This document shows positions 33,219 to 46,420 of a stretch of 64,000 nt of DNA, piece by piece. A program made the position numbers and the translations under genes. This stretch comes from Halichondria panicea (lineage: Eukaryota > Porifera > Demospongiae > Suberitida > Halichondriidae): NCBI RefSeq assembly GCF_963675165.1, contig NC_087388.1:2520800-2584799 (forward strand), written 5' to 3'. Each line of letters begins with the position of its first letter. The stretch's first letter is position 1. Below the pieces are notes generated by a model. That model worked only from the letters and a program-made list of their open reading frames with translations, made no database searches and had not been told where the DNA came from.

Positions 33219-35220
33219 ACTAAGTCAATACAACGATCTCAGATGCACATGCTTTTGCTACAACACTCTAGAAGTGTTTTAAATTATGCATTTTATCAAA
33301 CATTTGCGAGCAATTCGCAACAATAAAAACCGCAAAAACCTAGGTAAATAAATACACACGATCCTAGCCAGATCGCAAAGGGTCAAATTTTCTGTTGATT
33401 TGCAAATGTTTTTCACCCGCCGTTTTTTTTCGACAAAATGCTACCTTTTTGCTTAAGCACTGCTTTCATTTTCGGTTAGTAATAAAATTAATAAAAATTG
33501 ATATCTCGACGGCAGTTCCTATGTACTAATGGGAGTTTTGTTGGTACATCTGGTTTAAGTAGGCACTCAGCTCTAAACATCCTTCACTGGAGCTGTCATT
33601 TTCATAACAGATGTCAAGAAACTTGATAACAGTAACTGTTACTGTCCTCAAGATGCTGAAGAGGAGTAATGTGTTAGATAATGTGTACAAATCTGAAAGG
33701 CAGCTAAGTAATATCTGTTGATGTAGTATCTGTTGATGACCCTTGACCTAAACTTCACACTAGACCTTGTGGCAGGGGGTGCTTACTATTAACACACTAG
33801 TAAAAGACCTTTCCCTCACAGCAAGGAGTACCTGGTGTTGAGTGATAGTCACTGTAATTAGTACACTACTCCTCGAGTCAAACAACCATGTGGGGTGGTC
33901 TAGAAACCAAGAAATCTGGAATTTTTGCGACGAATTATGACAAAATGCTTTCTCGATTCAAATGGAGAGTCCTGGCTGAAGAGAGTCAGATTTAGATAAG
34001 ATTATGATGGGTGATGTGACAGCTCTTCCATACTTCTTCAATCACTACCGTACAAGTACGGTGGTTGTTCTGTCTTCTGTCACGGTTGCGACGGGAGAAT
34101 CAAAGAGGATTGGCAAATCGACTGCAGCATCATAATGGAATTTGTTCCAAGGGACGAATGCTGCCAGTAGGGGGTCACGGTCGAACCAATTGGATTGCTG
34201 TGTATCGACCTCGCAGAAAACCATAAACCTGAGAGCGCCTGAGAGCGCCCATTGTACTTAATTGTCGTCATTATATAACAGCTATCCAGATCCCATTTGA
34301 GCCCCCTCTTAAGTCGGATGGATAATCAAACAGGACTTTCTAGAGAAAATATATATCAATCAGAGGTGGTCCTCAGTGCATGTAAAATTCTATTTTCTAC
34401 CAACTCTACTGAACAATATCAAGCTGGAATCCCCCCTCTAAGAGTGCATTATTTCTGTCCCTGAGTGCACACTCTTGTCTAACACTCTTGTCTACTACTT
34501 TCCTCACTTCGTAAAATTGTATGGGAATGTCAAGCAGTTCAGTGGACAAGGTACGGTTTGGCTATCTATTTGGCTATCTATGTTGAAAAAATAATGAGTA
34601 ATTTCCATGACCTGACCTGATCGAAGCGAAAGCAATTACATCACAAAAATAGCTCCATCACCAAGACTAGGCAGTGTTCAGTACAGTACGCACAGTACGT
34701 CATAAGCATCATGATTCCATCGGAAAACGGTACAAAATGTAGACAAAATAAGATTTACTATGGAACGATAGGGTTCGGGGCCACGTGGGTGGTGCATAGA
34801 GCGGTATCCGTGCCAGTATTGGCCGCGTTGCGAAACACCTGCTCTATATTTTGTAGCTATGATCCCAGTCTCACTCAACAAGGCCATAAATCAACAAGGC
34901 CATAAATCGATATTTTCACTGTCTAGCTATACTTTACTACGAAGATCTTGAAACATTATCAAACGGTCACTTTTCTTTCGACATTACTGTACGAGGCGTG
35001 GTGCGTAGCGCCGGAAAATTTGAGGCTAGCTACAGTACCACACTGAGCAATAATTAGCCTCACACAAACACACTACTAGGCGAACATATTCCGCAAGATG
35101 GGTCGATGAATGCCGGCGTGCTTGTGCTTACAAAATAAGTTTCCAGAGGAACGCTGCAAGTCAGCACTTAGTCAGCGCTGCTACTTTCTGGATAGCTACT
35201 TGTCTTAAAAACGGTGTTCC
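33219..35220. other. No supported gene
   Basis: No coding or RNA signal that I can support. Small hairpins such as ACCGTACAAGTACGGT near 34047 and several short tandem duplications are present. Confidence 0.4.
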
Positions 35221-35223
35221 TTT

Positions 35224-35428
35224 TTCCTTTTAGCTCTTAACTCTTAGTGTAGTAGGTAGGTTTATGCAGACATTTCCGCTTGGAGGGAGCTATCAGCGAG
35301 CTATTTAGAGTAAGTTATTAGCCTATAAAAATATAAATGTCACTTATTGTCAGCTAAAATCCCAAAGAAGTGGGTCTGCTTACGCCTTTGAACTACCTAC
35401 TACACTAAGAATTAAGAGCTAAAAGGAA
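35224..35428. repeat. Inverted-repeat element of about 205 bp
   Basis: TTCCTTTTAGCTCTTAACTC at 35224 onward (through GTGTAGTAGGTAG) is matched by the reverse complement ending at 35428 (CTACCTACTACACTAAG.ATTAAGAGCTAAAAGGAA). Arms are about 36 bp with one or two mismatches. Probably a MITE; no target duplication is evident. Confidence 0.75.
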
Positions 35429-35439
35429 GGTTTAGAACA

Positions 35440-36830
35440 CTGCACTGAATTTTTACACATTAAAAATCGTAATCGTGGGCGTGGCTGCTGATTCAGCAAT
35501 AATTGAAGGTCCCTGTCCTTACCTGAGACGTCAAACAATTTGCAACGGAAGGGGAGCAGGCTATCCTTTCCCATTAAAGTTCAAATGGATAAATTTTTTC
35601 GTATTTTGTTCAAGACCAGCTGCCCAATACCAATACCAGTGTTCCACTCAGCAGTGTTTATAATTATTATATACCAAGCAACCAATGAAACGTTAATCAT
35701 TGTGCATACCCAATTAGTTTACGTTGTAGTCACGGTGCATTGATGGGTATGCTATTCAATCCATGGAATGATTGCAGCATATAGATGGAAGGCATGATGG
35801 AAGGCATGTGATGGAAGGCATGATGTGTTTTTGTTGGATTTAAACATACCAGAAGCAAATATGCATGCTGGGAATCAAGTTACTTGATCAAGCCTTGCCC
35901 ATTATTGTAACTAGCCCATTATTGTAACTACCTTGATGCTCAGATCACCCTACCTGACTCAAGATTTTTAAATCGTGCACTGCACATCAATGCCTTGTAC
36001 GATATATTTTTGAATGATGATACCCCCAATGAGTAGAGTCTGGAGAGTCTGGAGAGGAGCGGATGTAATACCCATTCTTCGGGCTAGGAAATTCGCTTGG
36101 AAAGTGCCCAAGCATTATGATAGAGGAAATCAGACCAGGATTCCCTAAATTCCACACAAGACAAGTTTGGCGGCACTTTTATCGAGGTGGGTATTTGCTT
36201 ATGAAATTGTATACATACTCCAAACACTGTTTGATCTTCGCGAAGTCGAAGGCCATACCACTTTTGAAATATTTTGGGAAGAGGCAGACATAGGTACAGC
36301 AGTTGATGACAGAAGACGCAGAAGACACAGAAGACATGCTGTGTCATGACACAGAAGACATGACACTGTGACTCACCGACTCACCTTGCCAAAGCTAAGA
36401 AATCAGATGAGAGCATAACACAACGTCAATCACATGTACTGGTAGTTTTCCATGTTTTCCCGTCCATGCGCTGGAGTGATGACCATATATATTTATATTT
36501 TGGCACATTGTGCGGGCATATAATCATGTGATTTGTACTGAATTGATGTTTCTAATATTGAGCACAGGTATACACAGTCCCATAGTAACATTCACGGACC
36601 GTACTGGTGACCTGCATGGAATGATGGATGGAAGCTGCATGGTCGAACACAGTCTATCATCTTCATGACGTTCTGAGTTATGCTCTCGTCTTGCAATGTA
36701 TAGAATAAAAACAAGAACATCAAATACATCAAATACAAGAACATCAAATACCCGGTACAGTACAGTACAACAATAATTACAATATCAGGACTGCATGAGC
36801 TGACCAGCTGACCACTGTTGTGAAAGTTCT
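35440..36830. other. No supported gene
   Basis: Open frames here lack recognisable motifs. Tandem duplications are frequent (GATGGAAGGCAT near 35785-35825; AGAAGACACAGAAGACA near 36310-36350). Confidence 0.4.
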
Positions 36831-36837
36831 ACCACCA

Positions 36838-37070
36838 ACGTGTATGTGTTTGCGTTGCTGTGTATGTGTTTGCGTACGTATGTGTGTGTTTGCGTACGTA
36901 CGTATGTCTGTGTGTGTTTGCGTGCGTGCGTGTGTGTGTGTATGTGTGTGTGTGTGCGTGTGTCTATGTGGTGCGTGGGTGCGTGTGTCTATGTGTGTGT
37001 CTATGTGTGCGTGTCTCTAACCATTTGACTCCAAGGTACTCCATGTGTGCGTGTGTCTAACCATGTATTC
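36838..37070. repeat. TG/TGCGTACG-rich microsatellite
   Basis: Degenerate TGTGTTTGCGTACGTA and GTGTGTGTG units. The Cys/Val-rich open frames on the plus strand are produced by the repeat. Confidence 0.95.
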
Positions 37071-37304
37071 TATTCTTGACTACTCCAAAGGGACCCAGTG
37101 GCAGTCCATAGTGTGACATTCATGGACATACAGCAGTAGCCACAGACATCATTGTTAGTTACGCAAATACGCAAAGAATTATAATCGTTTTCAAGGCTCG
37201 AAGAGCGAGGCTATTATCAAGGGCTATATATAATAGGTTATACACACGAGTGTAGTCAACAAACGTAATATGTATCCTGGCTCCTGGTCACTGTTCAGTC
37301 ACAC

Positions 37305-37420
37305 CAGTGTACGTATGTACACAAAGAAGGCTAATCAATGCTACTTAGCACTACTACATCAGTACCACCAGACCATAGAGCTTCGAGCGATTCTACAAAT
37401 GCAATTTTATGGGCCTGATT
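37305..37420. repeat. Dispersed repeat (copy 1)
   Basis: GTACACAAAGAAGGCTAATC, then GACCATAGA and GCGATTCTAC, followed by ATTTTATGGGCCT recur in the same order at 50765-50915. The family is unidentified. It contains no coding signal. Confidence 0.6.
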
Positions 37421-37499
37421 TGAAGTTGATCCCGATGTCTGAACCTCGTCTCTTTCTGACGGGCTGGAGCTTTTCCACTGGTGGCTATAATTATTATAA

Positions 37500-39000
37500 A
37501 CCGAGCTATCATCTTTGACTCCTCAAATGGAGGGTCGGCTGAGCAATTCGGTAGCGATAATAGAGCACAGAAAGGGATTGGAAACGTAATGATGTTCATA
37601 GCATTCTTGTCTCCATCAACGTGATCAATTAATGGTGGGGATTTAATAGAGCTTTACAGAGCTTTACATGACAGTAGTAGCTAAGCTAGTCTCCAGGCGC
37701 AGGCTAGGGAGAAACAGTACTGCAGCAAGTGAACTTGATTACCAATATCTGTGAAAAAAAATTGTGAGAATTAATATCAAACTGTGATCGATGATGTTTC
37801 AAGGTGCAGTAGTTGGCGCTTTGTTCGATGTAGGATGTCAGCAAGAGATGGAACCTGTGAACAATAGTTTACCTTTTCTGATACAGAATCATTGTGATCA
37901 TTGTGTATGTGCGCTGTTGGGAGCCTTCAAGACACATTTAATGTACCAAACGTTCCATCTACACATAATACATACATACGTACATGTACAGCATGTACAT
38001 TTTAATGTTGTAATCTCTCAGAGTATTTATAATTATGTTCATCTTTATCAACCATGCACCACTAAGGTCCCACACAGCAACCAATGATTCTGCACTGATT
38101 TACTGTTACAACTGGTCCCCTTAAACATGTATTTGGAAGGACAGTGCAACACAGTGCAGAACCTACTCTTGTGTGCAGAAAACTTTAATGAAGTTCCTCT
38201 ACTAGAAGTTCCACCTTTCTTTATAGAGGTTTTCCTGTTTCCTGCAGAATACAGAGATTTAACACTGGTACATAAGACAGTTTTGTGGCCTAAAGCAGAT
38301 TCATAGTCAATCCAATTGTCAAAAGATTGTATCCGCGAGACACGCATATCACTATGTGGGTTGTATACTGGGTCACGTGATTGCTACCAGGAGTGTAATC
38401 ATCCAGGTGATGTGAGGAGAAGCAGGAAACAGGAAACACTCCACACACAACACGTTGTCAATTCGATTGGTTTCTCCACAATTAACATTTTATGTGGGCC
38501 AGTGGCAAGGAGCAAATGGAACAGTTACTAACAGTATGGGTAGCTATCACTTTTTTCGGGTTGTATTCTGTGCCGTTTTTTTTTTGAGAAGTACATAATG
38601 TTGCATACTTTCACTATCCGTAGTTACATTAACCCTTTCCCCGCGGCATGGCTACTGAAAAATGATTGTGCGGGCTGTGTTAGAGCATGCTATGCACACG
38701 CTGTAGGTACCATTGTGCTGCCTCGAGGTACGCTTCATACAGATCATACTAGATAAAGCTACTTCTCAGAGTTCAAGCTAGAAGAAGCTCTTGAGACGGA
38801 CCAAACGGACCAAGTTCCTTGACCTGGTAAGTAACTCTAGAGTATTCTGTAGTCTTCCTAGCTTACAATACTAGGAGCATGCAGTGCATGTTTGGGGCGC
38901 GATTAGAGAAAAGTTAATGATGAAGGCAGATAATTTATAGAAGTCCAACAGTGAGTCCAACAGTAAAGTGAACGAGAAATTACAAACGAGAAATTGTTTG
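37500..39000. other. No supported gene
   Basis: No coding signal that I can support on either strand. Short duplications continue (for example AGAGCTTTAC at 37650-37670). Confidence 0.4.
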
Positions 39001-39019
39001 ATCTTTAGTCTGGGAAGAC

Positions 39020-39630
39020 TTCCTCCAGTGCAGGTGAGAAGTAGTTCCGCTTTCAGTTGACCTTTTGAGTCATTTTACAGCTTGAGCAGGTTCCCAATTT
39101 ATTGTCGAAGGTGTCAACTTTACTTTTGCATACTATGCAAATTAAAGCTGCAACTTCGTGAAGAGTGACGTCGTCAGGTGCCACTGTACCTAGTTCTTCA
39201 ACTGTAGCACCGTGTTTGGGAAATTGGAGCGATTTTTCTTTTTTATAAGATTTGACTAGTCTCCTCTAACTTTCCAATGTCGTCGTTCCACAGCACTATT
39301 TTGTTTGCTTCAGTTGAATCGGCAATTATGACATTCTGTAATGATTGACCACCTGATACAGTAGTCTTGCTTTCTAGTCTAGTCGTAGAACTTTGATAAC
39401 AGAAGATACTCTAGTTCCATCCAAAACATTGGCTAGCTGAACATCACTGTTTGGGGCAAATTTATTGTGATCGATAGATAATTTTTGAGGTGATGTTGTA
39501 AATACTGTGTTCGTTGCCAGTTGTACATTAAAGTCTTCTGCGAATTTGCTAGGCTGACCGTTTTTTCGCCATTTTCTTCGAATTCTTTGAGAAGGTCTCT
39601 TTGACGTTTTTGTAAGCCAAAAATCCTCAT
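39020..39630 (-). pseudogene. RPA/OB-fold-like protein with zinc ribbon, relic
   Basis: The minus strand starts near 39630 (FGLQKRQRDLLKEFEENGEK), continues NDVQLANVLDGTRVSSVIKV-like sequence at 39420-39460, then VIIADSTEANKIVLWNDDIG at 39280-39330, the OB-fold pattern (IADSTG..K..LW) of replication protein A large-subunit-like proteins. It then has a zinc ribbon, ICIVCKSKVDTFDNKLGTC..C, at 39100-39150. Frame changes separate the parts. Animal and plant Helitrons can carry RPA-like genes and a Helitron fragment lies at 32.6 kb, so a mobile origin is possible but not shown. Confidence 0.5.
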
Positions 39631-39910
39631 TTGTTCAGCATGAAAATAGTCGGTTCCTTTCTTTCGGTTCCTTTCTTCGATGGGCTAACGTTGACAACAA
39701 CACCAGCAACACCAGTCACTCACACTCAGTGTAACTGGCAATGTCCGTTTCGGTGCTATCAGCTGAGTTGGAAGCCATCTACGTGAAGATTATCACGATC
39801 GAAGTCAACTGTAAATGGCCACGAGTACTGCCTTGTGAACATTGCTATACCTGCCCAGTAATTTTTACAAAGACTGTGCATCTGAGGAGTGTCCACAACT
39901 TTAATATCTT

Positions 39911-39967
39911 TTGAAGACACATCAAATTCAAATTTGTTGTAGCTACAACAAATTTGATGTGTCTTCA
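39911..39967. repeat. Near-perfect palindrome
   Basis: GAAGACACATCAAATT...TTTGTTGTAG is followed at once by CTACAACAAATTTGATGTGT and CTTC. Arms of about 24 bp with almost no loop; the left arm has six extra bases from a local duplication. No function assigned. Confidence 0.85.
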
Positions 39968-40596
39968 TTTCTAGCTACTGAAATATCATGCATGGGATGG
40001 GCTATGATTGTATACGGTTTCCTTTATTTACGATGTCCTGGATATCGTCCTCGTCCACGTGACTTAAACTTCAATTCATCTTTCTTCGGCTTCAATTCTT
40101 GCTCTTTTTCTCATCATCTCTCTCTTCTTCCTTTCCTTCATTCGTTCATCTTTTTCTAGCTTTTTCAACTTTCGATCCATCTGCATCACTTGTCTTTCCA
40201 TTTTATCCTGCCTGCTTGCTTTTACTGTCCTTGATCCTTCTTTTTTGATCAATTAAACTTTCTAACAATTAACATCAATTCCTTTTCACGCAAATCTACT
40301 TCTTTCTGTCTGAGAGCTGCGTCTTTCTTTTCCAGGTTTGAACCCCATCCCCAGTCAACAGCGTCATGATACTGGCAGTCTCACTAAACACTTAGCCCAT
40401 CTAGGTATGACTCTGTCTTAGTGTTCTTTTCTGGACAATCTTACCACGTGGCTCTTTACAGAAAATGTTGGTGGGAGGTACAGATTCACAATGGCCAAAG
40501 CTCAAGGCCGAGCGTTTTCCATGTGATAACCTAACCTGTATATATTAAAAGGGTTGGCACGAGTTATCAGGTTATAGTTGTACTTAGGCTAACAGA

Positions 40597-41005
40597 CTAT
40601 GGTGGTACAGAAGCAGAGTGTAAAGTTGCTCTGTACAGCTTCCTTCAACTTACTTGAAAATCTCTGTAGTTGATTTCACCATGAACTGCTTTCACCATAA
40701 ACTGTTTTAGGTGTTAATCTTGGGACTTTGAGAGGTAAACCTCCTATGGTGGTACAGAAGCAGAGTGTAAAGTTGCTCTGTACAGCTTCCTTCAACTTAC
40801 TTGAAAATCTCTGTAGTTGATTTCACCATGAACTGCTTTCACCATAAACTGTTTTAGGTGTTAATCTTGGGACTTTGAGAGGTAAACCTCCTATGGTGGT
40901 ACAGAAGCAGAGTGTAAAGTTGCAGCCTTCCTTCAACTTACTTGAAAATCTCTGTAGTTCGCTTTCACCATGAACTGTTTTAGCTGTTAATCCCCTTGCA
41001 GTTCA
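40597..41005. repeat. 147-bp tandem repeat, almost three copies
   Basis: Units begin CTATGGTGGTACAGAAGCAG at 40597, 40744 and 40891, so the period is exactly 147 bp. The first two units look identical; the third has small deletions and diverges after GCTGTTAATC. The unit has no coding signal. The period matches the DNA length wrapped by one nucleosome, which may be coincidence. Confidence 0.95.
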
Positions 41006-41518
41006 AGCTCTTCACAAGGCTTAGGACTTTTGATCACGGATTTTTGTTTTGATGTTATTATGCTATGAAGGAAAGGGTTGTGATGTACATATGTGATGTA
41101 CATACAAATTAATGATTACAATAATTTTATTATGATGTGTGTAAATGGAGCTTTTTATAGAAGTGTGAGTCATTCATAGTGATGAGATCATGGATCACGG
41201 TAGATGGCATGTTTGTGTGTGTGGGTGGAGACTTGTTTGTTGAATTGTGAAAAGCCGCTGTTGAAGAGAGAGGTCAAGCGCTGGAAAGTGAATGGTGGAG
41301 TAAACAGAAGGTCTGTTATGTCGACAAATGTGAGTCCACAACAAAATTCTACAACAAAATTCTTTTTTTTCCAACATACTACTACTGTGGATGGTGACAG
41401 CGCACTGTACACCTGAGTTGGACCAGGTGCGTCTGAGGGCCGGTGCGTCTGAGGGGCACAGTGGAGTGTTGGTCCTGTGTAGTGGTCAGCTTGACCAACA
41501 CTGCTAGAGGTAGGTCAG

Positions 41519-43106
41519 GTGGGCCTCCATTTCTGTACTCCATTCACAAGGCCGGTTTCTACCCTGGTGAGCATGACACGAGCTGACTTGGCGAGGCATA
41601 TAACAGCTTCCAGGCCACTTGCAGTGGCAATAGGCTTGGTGATGACCACTGCCTCAACTGTAGGAGCATTTGGCAAAAGGTGTTGGTGTGTGCTTCATCA
41701 GTTCCTCCCAATCTTGGGCTGTAATCTCTGCATGAAGGATGTCTCTGAACTGCACGTGTAAGTATGAAAGCCGTACGGGTGTCAGTACGGGTGTCAGTTG
41801 TGTAGAGAGGTAGATCCATAACTGGTGGCAGTTCTCCAAACAGCAGCATCCACCGAAAACTTCTTGGGTGTCAGTCTGATGCACTGGATTAGATACCTGT
41901 GCCAGCTGGATCCTGAGTGGTGTAGGGTTGTTGTTCAGGTAGTGGTTGTTCAGGTAGTGGTCTTTGACTGTGGTCGTTCTTGGAGATTTTATGGAGTTGT
42001 GAAGGTGCGTGGTCCTGTCTGTTGCCTGGTTCCTAGTGACAAATGTAGGCCAAGTTGGGATAGCATATAGCATTGGGCAGCTGCTGTCCAATCAAAGTCC
42101 TCTTGTGAGCTGCTGCCTGGTTGAAGATTTGCTGTTCCAGCTGGTGTGTATAATTATGATATGTAAAACGTACCTCATCATTTGTAGTATTGTCGTGTTG
42201 ATATTGATATTGATCCAGGTTTACTTGGTAGGAAAATTGTCAGTTTGTAGGAACTCAGCATAAGCTTCCGTGTATGTGCAAGCAGATTGGACAGTTGCCG
42301 GAAATTCTTGTGCTTCATTAATGATTGCTGACAGTACTGCTCGTACTTGGGTCCAGCAGGATCAGGTGGTCGTGTAATGACCACAACGCTGCTCCTTGGG
42401 CATGGTGTATTATGGTGTATTGTTGTGCGTATTCCAGGGTAGTTAATGTGCTATAGGTTGGAGTGGATGGTCTAGAATGGACAGAGTCGACCATCTTGTT
42501 GGATGCGTTCTTCAACTGCTCTTGAACCATCCAAACTTAGTGATGCATTGTACATTGGAAGCTGACATTGGAAGCTGTAAGAGGATGTGACATGTCTCTT
42601 GAGCTGAGTAGTCTCGACAGTGTGACAGTGTGTATTAGGAGGAGGGACTTGTTTCCATCTTTGAGGCCTCTCACTATCCTGGTGAAGGTATCCTTGACAG
42701 TCTCGGACCTTGGCTCACTATTGGTGACGTACTTGACGTCTGGAAATGATAAACTGCATGTCCACATTAGCACACCATGCCGATAGCTGTACAGATTGCG
42801 TGCTGTTAGTAGAGCTGGGTCTTCTTCTGTGACAATGATTCTTCTGTGACAATGACTGTCTCGGGTTGTGGTTGTAATGGTTTAGGGTAGCCAAATCTAC
42901 ATGCTTGTTTGCCATGATGAGTTCGAAGTCAGAACATCGGGTGTGTCTCTGGCATGTTGAAATAAGTTCTTCATCGCGATCTTGAACATCCAAGTATGAC
43001 TTGTTGCAGATGAGGTGAACTTGTACCTCATGGAACGGAACTGTGCACGAGTGTCGTGTTCAGACCGTTCCGTTCCCACAACTTTTAAAGTAAAAAAATT
43101 AACCAT
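41519..43106 (-). pseudogene. Possible decayed coding region, unrecognised
   Basis: Consecutive minus-strand open stretches in changing frames (43106-42900, 42773-42537, 42530-42318, 42091-41654, 41849-41559) have protein-like composition, for example PDVKYVTNSEPRSETVKDTF and ATQGAALWSLHDHLILLDP-like sequence. Frame breaks coincide with short duplications (such as GTACGGGTGTCA at 41775-41795 and TTGTTCAGGTAGTGG at 41930-41960). I recognise no family, so this is only a suggestion that a gene relic lies here. Confidence 0.3.
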
Positions 43107-43109
43107 TCC

Positions 43110-44180
43110 ACTGGACCTGTGGGGATGTCACAGTGTCTCAATTATATTATATTTTCTGCCTACAAGCTGTGTGACAGGTACGCTAAATCCTACACAATAT
43201 CATGTTTCATGCAGCAGACATTCTACCAGTTGTTTCATCTTTCATGTGCATAAAACATAGGTTACATGACTTCCAACCCATCTCCTTTCGCAAAATGTTA
43301 ACAAAATCTATACATTATAGCGAGACAGAAAATTGAGGCATACCGTATGGAATTGGCGAGAAGTGGCGAGAAGACATCTTGATCTGTATAATTTTATACC
43401 CACTGCACGGTCCTGTGAGTTCGAGGTGTGAGGTGTGCTTGTAGGTGACCTGATGACCTGATCCCTATCCAACAACAATTTAATTTCTTTAGTGTGTTCT
43501 TAATACGTGGCATAAAATAAAAAAAACTTGGCGAGGGTGTTACTTTACTTCACTTCAGGATGTTACTTCAAGGACAGGGGGAGACACTACATATTTGTAA
43601 AAACAAACGTTTAAAGTTATACAACGTTTAAAGTTATACACAACATCATATACTACACAACATATATACTACACACATATATACTACACAACATGCATGG
43701 CTCATACTATGTTTTTCCTTCCTCCTCGTTTTGGTGGCTCCATCGTTTGGTGGCTCCATCTGACATCCGATCTTCCCACCTGAAATCTGCAGCTTTTTTT
43801 GTGACCCTGAATGCACCTCTACTTTGCACCTTTGCTCCAAGCTAGGTACTAGGTACGTACGTACATCTATTGCTTGCTGAAGCACATGGCCAATGACCTA
43901 ATGGTGATCTTTATTTGGAGTTAGTGTTCACCACATGGCATGGTTTGTTGGCTAGCTCACTGCGCTAGCTTTGCTGGAGGTACATTATTTGGGAGCTCAA
44001 AGAACCATGGATAATATTGTACATAAGATGTTGTACATGTTAGATCTAGGTGTAATATGTACTATAGTAGTAAGGGGAGTGGTCTTTGTATAGGCAGTCC
44101 ACAACCCTTTCCTTGTTGGGATAAAATAATCAAATCAATCGGCTGTGTTATACAGTAAACAGTAAATTAGGCTATTAGTT
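43110..44180. other. No supported gene
   Basis: Noncoding as far as I can see, with short duplications such as AACGTTTAAAGTTATACA at 43605-43645 and ACACATATATACTAC near 43660. Confidence 0.4.
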
Positions 44181-44189
44181 ATATGTGAA

Positions 44190-44640
44190 CCTGGTGTCAG
44201 TTAAATCAGCTTTGGCTGGTAGACTGGGTGTGCTGGTAGACTGGGTGTGTGTGTACTCTGGGTGTGTGTGTACTATATAGTTATAGTGAGCACAGCTCTG
44301 GCTGGTCGACTTCGGCAGTGGGTGTGTGTACTATAGTTGTGTGTACTATAGTTGTACTGAGCATTATGTGTCCCTGTGTCCCTGTGTCCTGTGTCAGTTA
44401 AATCAGCTCTGGCTGGTCGACTTCGGCAGTGGGTGTGTATACTATAGTTGTCCCCGTGTCAGTTGTGTCAGTTAAATCAGGTCGACTTCGGCAGTGGGTG
44501 TGTGTACTATAGTTATTGTTATAGTGAGCATTGTGTGTCCCCGTGTCAGTTAAATCAGGGCAGTGGGTGTGTGTGTGTATAGTAATAGTGTGTCCCCGAT
44601 ACAGTGGGTGTGAGTATGAGTATCGCTCTAGCTGGCATGA
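44190..44640. repeat. Degenerate tandem array
   Basis: Four to five decayed copies of a unit of roughly 80-110 bp containing GTGTCAGTTAAATCAG, GGTCGACTTCGGCAGTGGG, GTGTGTGTACTATAGTTGT and GAGCATTATGTGTCC. Unit lengths vary through internal deletions and duplications. Confidence 0.85.
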
Positions 44641-45169
44641 CTAGTCGACTTTAGCAGTGTCCTAGTAATATTATGTCAAATGACATAAATGAACAGTGCT
44701 TAGTTGAACAGCTTGAACAGTGCTTAGTTGTTTCTTTTCTACAGTGTATAATGGAGTCGGGAGTCACAAGTGTGTGCATGCCTGGAATATGTGTATCTAT
44801 TGTGGACACGGATACAGGATCTGTGTGGATCTGTGTATGGCACGCTTCGTGCTGATTTCTTATAAGTTTTTTGAAAAATTGTGCGATTTTCAATTTTGGG
44901 CCTGGTCTGCGTGCTATAAGTTATAAAGGTTGACATTTCGTCATTTCGTCATTAATGGAAATGCCTACACATACCCTGTACTACACTGCAGATGGCATCT
45001 ACTTGACATATCATATGGGCCTATACACAGTGCAGATTCAACATTTTAAACATGTTATATACGCACTGGCACGCTCTATACTTGATGTGTCATGATTTTA
45101 TGTGCCTGACTCAGCAGCGCTACAGGAAATTCAAGCTACAGGAAATTCAATTTTTGGCCCAGTGTTCAA

Positions 45170-45480
45170 AACCCAAAATTGGTGTGTCACCAGGCTGTGT
45201 TCAAAGTTTTAGAGTTTCAGACCGTTCCCACAACTTTAAAAAAACTGTGCACCTGATATCAGTGTCACCAGGCTGTCAGTGTCACCAGGTTTAAAGTTTC
45301 AGACCACTTTTCAAAAAATTTGTAAAAAAATTAACCATTCAGAACCCACAAATTAACCATTTGAAACTCAACGGAACTGTGCACCTGATATGAGCATCAA
45401 CAGGCAGTTTCAGACCGTTCCCACAACTTTAAAAACTTGTGAAATCGTTGGAACGGAACGCATCAACAGGCTGTGTTTAA
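45170..45480. repeat. Second degenerate tandem array
   Basis: Repeats of CAGACCGTTCCCACAACTTT, TGTGCACCTGATAT and TCACCAGGCTGT with AATTAACCATT. A related block is at 43060-43110. No coding signal. Confidence 0.75.
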
Positions 45481-45489
45481 GGCAGTGTT

Positions 45490-46420
45490 TCTTAAAAGGG
45501 GCACAAACCTTCAAAAAACCACTTTTTAAGCTCAGGTTTTCGTCACTCTAATTAAAGCACAGACATAATGTAAGACATAATGTAACGCGATTGTATTCAA
45601 TTACTGGTCTTTAAAACAGACTATGAGCTCTTAGAAAAAGAATATTCCTTCATTTCGCGCCCGCGAAAACAAGCGCATACAAGGATGGTAATCGAGTCTC
45701 TACGTACAGATCAATGTAAAATGATCACGTGAGTTACTCCCGTTGCCAATCCCTATCCCTTAATCCACGTCCTTAATCCACGTCCATAATCAAGGAAAGG
45801 CAAAGTGTGCGATATTAAACACATTAATTTGACATTTTGTTTTCTCATTAAGTTTCCTTAATCAAAAATAATGTTAACAGAAATTTCCTTGTAAAACTAA
45901 TTATAAATAAGCATTTGTTCCAGTTTAGTTAGATCCTATCTTTTCCTGGAATCCTGATGTACATATCATATACTGATGAAATCCTGCTGCGCAAAAGCAT
46001 ATTCATAGGTAACCATGGTCTATACAAACAACAAGCTAATATTTACCTCCTCCTAACTTTCTTGCTTGGCTGCACTCTGTCTGGAAACAAGTTCTCTACT
46101 ATCTAATAGTCCATAGATTGAGTGGGATTGGAAACGGCTCCAACGTTGCCTCTTGAAACCATCCGTGTTACGGTTCAGCTCCAGAAGCAACTAAAACCAT
46201 GCTAAAACAGTTAGGCTGAGCACAATAAATCTCACCACAATTTGTCGAGTTTCAAGACGACCCTACAACACTTTTGTGAGTCTAAAGTAATCTCTCGCTC
46301 TGTCCTTGGCTGGTTGACTCTTCGACTGTTCAGATAGAACTACAAGGTAGCTTGAAGCACGATTCGTGACATTTCGATCATTACCTAGATCTGCAATCTT
46401 GCAATCTGAACATGAAACCA
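45490..46420. other. No supported gene
   Basis: No coding or RNA feature recognised. Duplicated words occur near 45560-45585 and 45770-45790. Confidence 0.4.

Noticed and set aside
36820-37060. Cys/Val-rich plus-strand open frames
   Set aside because: Produced by the TG/TGCG repeat in three frames; not protein coding.
39911-39967. Palindrome as a Helitron or transcription terminator hairpin
   Set aside because: Zero-loop 24-bp arms without a CTRR end or T-run; kept only as a palindrome.
40597-41005. Repeat array as CRISPR or as coding repeats
   Set aside because: No spacers, 147-bp period, and no open frame through the units.
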